Assembly: GCA_035604615.1 (NCBI GenBank)
Contig: DATNID010000049.1
Coordinates: 50,350-114,349, forward strand
Direction: 5' to 3'
Source of the DNA: DATJLY01 sp035604615
GTDB lineage: Bacteria > Pseudomonadota > Alphaproteobacteria > ATCC43930 > CGMCC-115725
DNA length: 64,000 nt
A program made the translations under genes and the position numbers. The notes under the pieces are model-generated. The model was given only the letters and a program-made list of their open reading frames with translations, had not been told where the DNA came from and searched no databases. The number at the start of each line of letters is the position of its first letter. Within the stretch, counting starts at the first letter, position 1. Shown piece after piece: positions 55,578 through 62,891 of the stretch.

Positions 55578-56804
55578 ATGGCGGACATACGCGACAGCTG
55601 GACCAAGGCGTGGAGCAACGCGGTCTTCTCGCTCGAAGAGCGCGACCGGCGCTGGGACAAGGTGCGCCGCCTGATGGCGCGCGATGGCGTCGATGTCATC
55701 GTCTGCCTGCCCTGCACCAACAGCCACGACCGCGGCGCGGCCGACGCGCGCTACCTCACGCAGCTCGGCGAGAACAGCGACGAGTCGACGGTCGCGTTTC
55801 CGATCGAGGGTCCGGTCACGGCGTGGCATTCGCGCGGCGGCGTGTGGCCCGGCTCCAACTGGTTCGCCGATATCCGCTCGACCCAGCGCGGCACCGGCGG
55901 CGCGACCATCGCGCAATGGCTCAAGGACAATTCGCGCTTCGCGACGGGCACCATCGCGATCAGCGGACTCGATGCCTCGGTCCTGGCGCATATCCGCTCG
56001 GCCGAGGGCGAGGTCAATTCGCAGTCGGTCGACATCCTGAAGCACAACTTCCCCAAGGCCCGCTTCGTCAGCGCGACCAAGGTTCTGGGCGAGGCGCGCT
56101 GGCAGAAGAGCGACGAGGAGATCGAGTTCATCCGCAAGGGCACCGAGGTGGCCGAGGCGACGCTCGCGGCGGTGAAGAAACATGCGCGCGCCGGCGTGCG
56201 CGAGCGCCACGTCTTCGCCCAGATGATGTTCGCCAACGCCGACGCCGACGGCAGCTTCACGCCCATGTTCGGCTGGGCTACCGGCCCCTTGGGCAAGACC
56301 TGGCACCGGCTGGAGCAGCCGTCGTTCCGCTCGTTCGCCAAGGGCGACGTCCTCAATCTCGAGATCGAGGGGCGTTGGGGCGGCTACATCGCCCAGATCG
56401 ACGCAACCGCCATCATGGGGCCGGCGAGCGCGGAGCTCAACGACGCGTTCAAGCTCAGCATCGAGGCGTTCGACCGCGTCATCGAGCGCATGAAGCCGGG
56501 CGTCACCATGCGCGAGCTGATCGCGGCCGGCACCATCAAGGGACTCGGTGGCCGCGCCACCACCGGTCTCGGGCTTCACGGCCGCGGCACTGGCGACGAC
56601 GGGCCATTGCTGGTTGCCGCCCGCCCCGAGCCCGACGAAGTGCTGGACTTGCCGGTCGCCGACGGCTGCTCTTTCGTGATCAAGCCCTCGACCATCCTCG
56701 AGGGGGTCGCCGATTTCTGCAAATGGGGCGACAGCGTCGCGGTCGGCCCGCGCGGCACGCGGCGGCTCGGCACGCGGCCCAAGGAGCTGCTGGTCCAGGA
56801 CTGA
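55578..56804 (+). CDS. M24-fold protein, creatinase-like, lacking the metal ligands
   Basis: A 408-residue pita-bread-fold protein. The N-terminal domain has VDVIVCLPCTNSHDRGAADA and YLTQLGENSDE. In the C-terminal domain the segment that should be D-x-G-...-GY-x-S-D reads GDVLNLEIEGRWGGYIAQID, so the two Asp metal ligands are Glu262 and Gln273, as in creatinase-type relatives that do not need metal. It could hydrolyse a C-N amide of the imported compound. Order in the operon: after the binding protein by 17 bp and before the ATPase by 9 bp. Confidence 0.8.
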   Translation: MADIRDSWTKAWSNAVFSLEERDRRWDKVRRLMARDGVDVIVCLPCTNSHDRGAADARYLTQLGENSDESTVAFPIEGPVTAWHSRGGVWPGSNWFADIRSTQRGTGGATIAQWLKDNSRFATGTIAISGLDASVLAHIRSAEGEVNSQSVDILKHNFPKARFVSATKVLGEARWQKSDEEIEFIRKGTEVAEATLAAVKKHARAGVRERHVFAQMMFANADADGSFTPMFGWATGPLGKTWHRLEQPSFRSFAKGDVLNLEIEGRWGGYIAQIDATAIMGPASAELNDAFKLSIEAFDRVIERMKPGVTMRELIAAGTIKGLGGRATTGLGLHGRGTGDDGPLLVAARPEPDEVLDLPVADGCSFVIKPSTILEGVADFCKWGDSVAVGPRGTRRLGTRPKELLVQD

Positions 56805-56813
56805 GCAGGCCCA

Positions 56814-57659
56814 ATGAATACCGCCATCCCATCGGAAGCGAAGATCGCGCTCCGCGGCGTCGAGAAGCGCTTCCACGTGCAGGGGCGGCGGGTCGACGCG
56901 CTCGCCGGGATCGATCTCGACATCAGGGCCGGCGAGTTCTTCTGCATCGTCGGGCCGTCGGGCTGCGGCAAGACCACATTGCTGCGCATCCTCGCTGGGC
57001 TCGAGACCAAGTCGCAAGGCGCCGTCTCGATCGGGCGCAGCAACGGCGACACGCGCCGCCCTCTCAACAGCATGGTGTTCCAGGAGCAGAGCATCTTTCC
57101 CTGGATGAGCGTGCGCAACAACGTCGCCTTCGGCTTGAAGGCGCTCGGCCTCTCGCGCACCGAGCGCTATGCCATCGTCGATCCCTATATCCGCAAGGTC
57201 GGGCTGTCGGGCTTCGAGCACGCGCTGCCGCATCAGCTTTCGGGCGGGATGAAGCAGCGCGTGTCGATCGCGCGCGCCTTCGCCAACGATCCCGAGATAT
57301 TGCTGATGGACGAGCCTTTTGCGGCACTCGACGAGCAAACGAAGCTGGTGCTTCAGGCCGAGCTGCTGCGCGTGTGGGAGGAGACGCGCAAAACGGTGCT
57401 CTACGTCACCCACAGCATCGACGAGGCGATCGTGCTCGCCGACCGCATCCTGGTGATGACCGCGCGCCCCGGGCGGATCAAGGAGATCCTTGACGTGGCC
57501 GCCATCTTCGGCCGGCCGCGGAAGGTCGAGGATGTCAAGTCGAGCCCGCGCTATGGCGAGCTGTTCGGGCGCGTGTGGGGACAGTTGCGAGACGAGGTCG
57601 TGGCCGCGCAGGCCGCCGAGGAGGCGGAAGCCAAGCGCCAGCAATCCGGTCCCGGCTGA
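56814..57659 (+). CDS. ABC transporter ATPase, NitT/TauT type
   Basis: A 281-residue ABC ATPase. Motifs are GPSGCGKTTLLRILAG (Walker A), VFQEQSIFPWMSVRNNVAFG (Q-loop), LSGGMKQRVSIARA (signature), EILLMDEPFAALDEQ (Walker B) and THSIDEAIVLADRI (H-loop). It energises the importer formed with the permease at 57668 and the binding protein at 54550. A short C-terminal Glu/Ala tail follows. The start ATG at 56814 lies 9 bp after the M24 gene. Confidence 0.95.
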   Translation: MNTAIPSEAKIALRGVEKRFHVQGRRVDALAGIDLDIRAGEFFCIVGPSGCGKTTLLRILAGLETKSQGAVSIGRSNGDTRRPLNSMVFQEQSIFPWMSVRNNVAFGLKALGLSRTERYAIVDPYIRKVGLSGFEHALPHQLSGGMKQRVSIARAFANDPEILLMDEPFAALDEQTKLVLQAELLRVWEETRKTVLYVTHSIDEAIVLADRILVMTARPGRIKEILDVAAIFGRPRKVEDVKSSPRYGELFGRVWGQLRDEVVAAQAAEEAEAKRQQSGPG

Positions 57660-57667
57660 GCCCGCGC

Positions 57668-58501
57668 ATGAAAAGCGAATCGCTCCCCGCCGCACAAGCC
57701 GCCGCGCCGCCCGTGGAGGTCGACGCCGACGCCGAGCGCTGGCGGCGTCAGCGCCGGATCGAAAAGACCCTATCGGTCCTGTCGCCGCTAGCGCTGCTGG
57801 CGCTGTGGCAACTCGCCGCGCTGGCCGGCGAGGTCGACACGCGTTTCTTCCCGGCGCCCTCCGCCGTGTTCGAGGAAGCCTGGGGCATGATCCAGAGCGG
57901 CGAGCTGTGGCTGCATCTCTCGATCAGCCTGAGCCGCATCGCGGTGGGATTCACCTTGGGCGCGGTGCCCGGCATCGCGATCGGGCTCGCGGTCGGCCTG
58001 TTCCGCCCGGTCCGGGCCATCGTCCAGCCGCTCATCGACGCGACCTTCCCCATTCCAAAGATCGCCATCCTGCCGCTCTTCATCATGATCTTCGGCCTCG
58101 GCGAGGAGAGCAAGTACGCCATCATCGCCACGGCGGTGATATATCTCGTGATGATCAACACCGCCGCAGGCGTCCACAACATCGACAAGATCTATCTCGA
58201 CGTCGGCAAGAATTTCGGTGCCGGCAAGTGGATGATGTTCACCGACGTGGCGCTGCCCGGCGCGCTGCCGCTCATCGTCGCGGGATTGAAGCTCGGCATG
58301 GGGGTGGCGCTCCTCGTCATCGTCTCGGCCGAGTTCGTCGGTGCCAAGAGCGGCATCGGCTATCTCATCTGGACCTCGTGGCAGGTGTTCCAGGTCGAGA
58401 AGATGTATGTCGGCCTCTTGGTGTGCGCGCTTTTGGGCTTCGGCGCGGCGATCCTCCTGAACCTGCTCGAGCGCGTCCTCATCCCGTGGAAGCAGCGCTA
58501 G
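57668..58501 (+). CDS. ABC transporter permease, NitT/TauT type
   Basis: A 277-residue permease with about six membrane segments: LSVLSPLALLALWQLAAL near the start, the LGAVPGIAIGLAVGLFRPVR coupling region, IATAVIYLVMINTAAGVHNI and the C-terminal LVCALLGFGAAILLNLL. The family imports nitrate, sulfonates, or aromatic and N-containing compounds. Last gene of the operon, starting 8 bp after the ATPase gene. Confidence 0.94.
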   Translation: MKSESLPAAQAAAPPVEVDADAERWRRQRRIEKTLSVLSPLALLALWQLAALAGEVDTRFFPAPSAVFEEAWGMIQSGELWLHLSISLSRIAVGFTLGAVPGIAIGLAVGLFRPVRAIVQPLIDATFPIPKIAILPLFIMIFGLGEESKYAIIATAVIYLVMINTAAGVHNIDKIYLDVGKNFGAGKWMMFTDVALPGALPLIVAGLKLGMGVALLVIVSAEFVGAKSGIGYLIWTSWQVFQVEKMYVGLLVCALLGFGAAILLNLLERVLIPWKQR

Positions 58502-59063
58502 GGTCAAAGCCCGGTCAGCTTGGCTGTTGTCCGTTGCCGGAACGCGTGGGGATCGCCAAGTCCACGCGATTCATGGCGCATTCCCCAAGGCGGCGCCTCG
58601 CGCAGACGTGGCCGCTTTCTGGGCGCACCAGACGGTTCCGATGTCTCCGTGCCCCACGATCCGCTCCACGGCGGCGAAGCCGCCATCCGTGAGGACACGC
58701 CCTGGACGTTGTTCGTGGAAGGAGGGTCGCGTCCCAGCCGCGTCAAGACGCAGTTTTGATCGGCTTCGCCTTGCACGTTGGGAGCGAAGAGGATCTCGCC
58801 GGGCGGCGTCGCCAGGTGCTGCCGTTTTCCGCTGACCGGCAATGGTCATCGGAGAACCCGCGTCGGATCAACGCCGTCACGACTTCGATAATATTCATGC
58901 CGGCGACCATCACGTCGTCTGCCGGCCGGGCGCCCGGGGCAAACAAGGGATATCTTGCGACAAAATCAATTTATATGCGGCTTTAACATCGCAGGCGTTC
59001 CGGCGCTCTGGAATTTATATGGGCGAGTGAACTCATAATCGGCAGGGCAGGAAGGCGAATACG
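58502..59063. other. intergenic region of decayed or non-coding appearance
   Basis: 562 bp without a convincing gene. Short frames on both strands lack ribosome sites and family-like patterns. On the minus strand a short frame near 58850-58905 reads EVVTALIRRGFSDD, faintly resembling the C-terminal end of membrane dipeptidases, which could be a relic. Base composition becomes visibly less GC-rich from about 58.8 kb. Confidence 0.4.
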
Positions 59064-59285
59064 ATGGAGAGAACCATGGCCGCACCCGTCATTGACCGAA
59101 TGAACACGAAGATCCGGCACACGAGCGGAGGCGCCGAGGCGCTCGGTGCGACGCCCGGCGAACATACACTGTTACAGCCGATGCCGAGGTTCGCCGCTGT
59201 GGTTCGTGTACTCGTGTGGGCGTACATTGCCGCTATCTTTGCGCTCGTCGTTCTCCGTGGCATTGACGCCGCCCTGCATGGCTGA
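59064..59285 (+). CDS. small single-pass membrane protein
   Basis: A 73-residue frame with AGGAAGG about 9 nt before the ATG. A polar N-terminal half and one C-terminal membrane helix (VVRVLVWAYIAAIFALVVL, then RGIDAALHG) suggest a membrane-anchored small protein. A second Met at 59076 could be the start. Not recognised; it could be a stress-related small protein in this accessory segment. Confidence 0.5.
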   Translation: MERTMAAPVIDRMNTKIRHTSGGAEALGATPGEHTLLQPMPRFAAVVRVLVWAYIAAIFALVVLRGIDAALHG

Positions 59286-59599
59286 CCGACGCGGTCCCGA
59301 CCAGACGGTTCCCGTAGATGCTTGCTCGCGCGAGGCTCACCGTGCTATCGGCTCATTGCGAGCAAATTTGCTCGTTCGACCCAGTTAAACGGTAGCCACG
59401 TCGCCAGTATAAAATCGAGCGGAAGCGGAGCCCCGGTTTATATAGGGAGCATATACGAGACTCCGGTCCTCGCATTGCTGTTGCCGGCCACGGCATCTCC
59501 CAGCGTTGATTCTTGGGAAAAACCCAGCAATTCCGGCTGAGGGCGAGAGCGATGGGCGACGGTGACTCGGGTCGTCCATCTCCTTAAGGGGCTTTGAAT

Positions 59600-60922
59600 A
59601 TGGAGCGCGTGCCACTGCTTTTTCGCTCGGCGATGTATGCATTGCGTGGCGGATTCCTGATCCGTCCCTTCGTCATTGCCGTGCTCCTTGGCACCGCAGG
59701 CGCAGTGATGTCGTCCGTCGAAGAAGCCGTACCCGCAATCGGTTTCTGGATTCCCGAGACGCTCTTTCCTTCGCGCCAGGATCCGCAAGTGGCGCAGGCC
59801 ATCCTCACAAGCATTGCGACGTCGATCATGACTGTCGTGTCGATCGTATTCGCGATCCTGCTGATGACGCTCACCCTTGCGTCGACACAATTCTCTCCAC
59901 GGATTCTGGTCGGATTTGTGAGAGACCGCACGACGCAGTGGACGCTCGGGGTGTTTCTAGGCACCTTTTCGTTCTGCATCGCCGCGCTGCCTGCTGCCAG
60001 ATCGCTTCCGCAGCCGTTCGTGCCAGTCGTGACGACGTCCGGGGCAATGGTGCTGGCACTGGTCTGCGTCGGATGGTTGATCTACTTCATTCATCACATT
60101 TCGCTGGCGGTGAGCGTCAATCACATTGTTGATCGAATCGCACGGGAAACCGAGCTCGTCATTGATGAATTTATGCCGCGTCTGCGCGCAGCGTTTCCGC
60201 TGCCTCAAACGTCGGAGATTGATAACGGGGTGGCTGACATCCCGGTTTTAAGCCGGCGGTCCGGATACATCCGCTATCTCGATGTTGGCCGACTTCTGCA
60301 CTTGGCGAAGGATTACCGAATTCGCGTTCGCGTCGAGCGTCGTGTCGGTCAGTTCGTTCCCGCGGGGGTACCGCTTCTTTGGGTATCCCGCGCCGAGCGC
60401 ATTACCGCCGAGCGATCGTCACACCTTCTAGCAACGTTCGATATCGGCCCCACCCGCACGATGCAACAGGATGTCGAGTTCGGAGTGATTCAGCTCGTCG
60501 ACATCGCCCTCAGGGCCATCTCGCCTGCAGTGAACGATCCAAGCACCGCGATATCGTGCATCGATCAGCTAAGCCGAGTCTTGATTAGATGGATCAGCCG
60601 CGCTCCCCCGCTCTCCTATTTCTTCGGGCCGCCGCACGTCCTGCGCGTCGTCGTCCCTTGGATTAGCGTTGAAGGTCTTTTCGACACCGCCTTTGAACAG
60701 ATTCGGCATTATTCGGCTGCGGACATCGCGGTCAGTCTGCGGCTGCTACGCGCTTTCAACGATATCGCCTCGGCTGCGCCGAACGAGGAGGTCCGTCTCA
60801 GTCTCATCGAGCGCGCCCGTCGCGTGGTCGACGGTTGCGCTGCCCGGCTTCACGAGTACGCCCTTCATGAGTTGCGGCAACGGCTCGCGTTTCTCGAGAT
60901 GCCGGTTACAGCCGATACGTAA
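59600..60922 (+). CDS. DUF2254 family membrane protein
   Basis: A 440-residue integral membrane protein. The N-terminal half has three to four segments (ALRGGFLIRPFVIAVLLGTA, LTSIATSIMTVVSIVFAILL, LALVCVGWLIYFIHHISLAV). Characteristic DUF2254 blocks are LASTQFSPRILVGFVRDRTT, RRSGYIRYLDVGRLLHLAKD, QQDVEFGVIQLVDIALRAIS and PAVNDPSTAISCIDQL. Function unknown, possibly a channel-like or stress protein. The ATG at 59600 is preferred (AAGGGG before it) to the in-frame TTG at 59594. It looks less GC-rich than genes before 58.5 kb. Confidence 0.9.
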   Translation: MERVPLLFRSAMYALRGGFLIRPFVIAVLLGTAGAVMSSVEEAVPAIGFWIPETLFPSRQDPQVAQAILTSIATSIMTVVSIVFAILLMTLTLASTQFSPRILVGFVRDRTTQWTLGVFLGTFSFCIAALPAARSLPQPFVPVVTTSGAMVLALVCVGWLIYFIHHISLAVSVNHIVDRIARETELVIDEFMPRLRAAFPLPQTSEIDNGVADIPVLSRRSGYIRYLDVGRLLHLAKDYRIRVRVERRVGQFVPAGVPLLWVSRAERITAERSSHLLATFDIGPTRTMQQDVEFGVIQLVDIALRAISPAVNDPSTAISCIDQLSRVLIRWISRAPPLSYFFGPPHVLRVVVPWISVEGLFDTAFEQIRHYSAADIAVSLRLLRAFNDIASAAPNEEVRLSLIERARRVVDGCAARLHEYALHELRQRLAFLEMPVTADT

Positions 60923-61132
60923 ACAGCCCATCGATCCCACAAAAATTCGGATGTCTGCTTGTGGAATTTTTGCGACCTTTCTCGCTCACCCGATCAAGTC
61001 GGAAACTGGATGACTTCGGATGTTTGATCAAGCCCGCCAGCGATCGTGTAGGGGACGCGGCTCGTCTTACGTCGGTTGCAAGCGTCTCGCACGGGCTCGA
61101 CCGCGTGCCGACGTTGAACCGAGCCGTCTCAA

Positions 61133-61531
61133 TCAACGAGACGAGCCCTTGCGGCCACGCTTTTTACCTCGCGCCGTCTTTTTTTGGGCGGTGACCTTGG
61201 ATCGTGGCGACCTTTTCTTGCGAGGTTGAGCCTTTGCCGCGGGCCGCCCACGCTTCTTCCCCGATGGACCATGCTTGACATGAATTCGCTCGACACCGCG
61301 TGTCGGAGCGTGTTCCTGCGCCCATGCAAGTGCGGCCTCGAAGCTGACAGGCCCCGCAAACACCATTTCGTGGTTGATGAGCCCCGTCGCTGCATCTTGC
61401 CAAAAATATGTCACGGTGCTGTCCGGCTGATCGTCTATGTACCACGTGTGAACGACCAGACACGGCACCGCCGGGGCGAAGAATTCAAGGTCGCCGAGCT
61501 CGACGGTTGTCCATGGTACTAATGTCGCCAT
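61133..61531 (-). CDS. small protein with histone H1-like basic tail
   Basis: A 132-residue protein. The N-terminal 75 residues look folded (VELGDLEFFAPAVPCLVVHT, INHEMVFAGPVSFEAALAWA). The C-terminal 40 residues are almost all Lys, Arg, Ala, Pro and Gly (e.g. KHGPSGKKRGRPAAKAQPRK). Such tails bind DNA or polyphosphate non-specifically. AGGAGGG 8 nt upstream supports the ATG at 61531. Family unknown; it stands alone. Confidence 0.8.
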   Translation of the reverse strand: MATLVPWTTVELGDLEFFAPAVPCLVVHTWYIDDQPDSTVTYFWQDAATGLINHEMVFAGPVSFEAALAWAQEHAPTRGVERIHVKHGPSGKKRGRPAAKAQPRKKRSPRSKVTAQKKTARGKKRGRKGSSR

Positions 61532-61916
61532 GAGAAGTCCCTCCTGCTTCCGTCATGTTAGGCTTGGCTTTTCGGAGCGGTCTACTCCGCGAGCCTCGCC
61601 CTGTCACCCCGCATATCGGAGTCGGTCCCCGAAGTTGGGATTGAGGCTGAATGACCAAGGCGGGTCAAGCGCCGATGCATGATGTGGCCACAGGCATAAG
61701 CCGCCATCCCATGAGCGGAAACGGACCTGCCATCTGGTTCATGCGCCAGAGCCTTGCCGCTTCCGCGGAGGGCGCGCCGCTCGCGCGCACGACGGTGTAT
61801 GGTTGGGCCATTGCCATGGGTCGGAGGGAATGATGTTGCCGCGCACGATTTTTCTTAGCCGCCTGATCGGACGTTTCGTTCTAATCGTTTCGTAGCGGAA
61901 ATGGCACAAGGCAGCG
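61532..61916. other. intergenic region
   Basis: 385 bp. A 60-codon frame at 61651 has no ribosome site or family-like pattern and was not called. No repeat or RNA structure was recognised. Confidence 0.35.
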
Positions 61917-62081
61917 ATGGTCGAAACAGCAGCCGAACTGGCCAACGCCCCGCCGTTGCTGTTCATCGCCGGCATGTTCGAGGCTCTGCACTTCGCGGAT
62001 CTCTACTACTTCTATGTCGCCATACCGCTGCTTTTGGGGCTCTTCCTGACCTTTGAAGGATACAAGGCATCGCCGCGCTGA
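61917..62081 (+). CDS. very small membrane protein (54 aa)
   Basis: Starts MVETAAELANAPPLLFIAGM and ends FVAIPLLLGLFLTFEGYKAS-type (the middle is FEALHFADLYYFYV), then PR and a stop. Two hydrophobic stretches suggest membrane insertion. AAGG lies about 5 nt before the ATG. Codon pattern and amphipathic order look real though short. No family recognised. Confidence 0.55.
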   Translation: MVETAAELANAPPLLFIAGMFEALHFADLYYFYVAIPLLLGLFLTFEGYKASPR

Positions 62082-62199
62082 CGGCAACTGAACGCGGAGG
62101 TCAGGGGCTGTTGGCTCAGCGTCTTCGGAGTGCCCTGGGCGCGAGGCCCGCATAGGTACACGATTCCAACCAATCCCAGGGCATCCGGGGAATGTCGGC

Positions 62200-62364
62200 T
62201 CAGGTTCCGCCGCGGGCTTTGCGCTCCAATTCCTCGGCACGGACCGCAAGTTCAAGCGCGCGCGCAGCCAAGCGTCTTTTGGCTTCGAGATTCGGCTCTT
62301 TTCGCGCGGCTTCCCTGAGTCGGCGCGATTCCTCACGTAACTCTTCGACCGTGGGCTCAGCCAA
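62200..62364 (-). CDS. very small coiled-coil-like protein (54 aa), TTG start
   Basis: Read on the minus strand from TTG 62364, with TAGGAG about 8 nt upstream. The product is highly helical and charged: AEPTVEELREESRRLREAAR, KEPNLEAKRRLAARALELAV and RAEELERKARGGT. The sequence is strongly coding-like (Glu/Arg/Ala heptads). It resembles short alphaproteobacterial helical hypotheticals. Unknown role. Confidence 0.6.
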   Translation of the reverse strand: MAEPTVEELREESRRLREAARKEPNLEAKRRLAARALELAVRAEELERKARGGT

Positions 62365-62530
62365 CCGCTTGTGCTCCTACTGCGAGATTTCTTCTTTTCA
62401 GGAGAGACCTGAAGCTAGCGCGGATTGGGTGTCAATGGCAACTGATGGACGAGCTGCGGGATTGATTCAGATCAACACATCCTCCCTGTAACCGCAGTGT
62501 AATGCATTGTTCGGCGCGGAGGAGCGATCG

Positions 62531-62683
62531 ATGTCGAATGTCAATTTCCTGCGCGACCGTGCGGCGAGATACCGGCGCCTGGCTGACGCGGCCAAGGACA
62601 AGGACGTCGCCGATTCGTGCCGGCTTTTGGCTGAGATCGACGAACAGGAAGTTCACCGGATTGAGAACCATCAGAAGGGTTAA
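62531..62683 (+). CDS. very small helical protein (50 aa)
   Basis: Starts MSNVNFLRDRAARYRRLADA, continues AKDKDVADSCRLLAEIDEQE and ends VHRIENHQKG. An excellent GGAGGAG lies 6 nt before the ATG. This matches the RAARYR-x-LA-x2-A pattern of short alphaproteobacterial proteins of unknown function. Stands between the TTG-start gene and the methyltransferase fusion. Confidence 0.7.
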   Translation: MSNVNFLRDRAARYRRLADAAKDKDVADSCRLLAEIDEQEVHRIENHQKG

Positions 62684-62891
62684 GGCTGTTGGCCCGCTTG
62701 CCTCCACTGGCCTCCGCATTCGAGCGCGGCGATCGCGGCGGCGTCTGCGAGCGGCATGAGTTTCGAGACGGCGTCGGCATCGTCACGGTCATCGAACGCG
62801 CCGGCGGGCGGGCGGCGTCGGGGCTAGATCGGCGCTTGTGGGCCTTCTGTGCGAATGGATGAAGCGTGCTGTGGCCAGAGGGGAATAGGCG

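Noticed and set aside
58743..58946. Relic of a membrane dipeptidase C-terminus on the minus strand
   Set aside because: Only a short stretch (VTALIRRGFSDD) looks similar, and the rest does not fit; too weak to call a pseudogene.
61651..61833. 60-codon plus-strand frame
   Set aside because: No ribosome site, no family-like pattern, and low-complexity composition.
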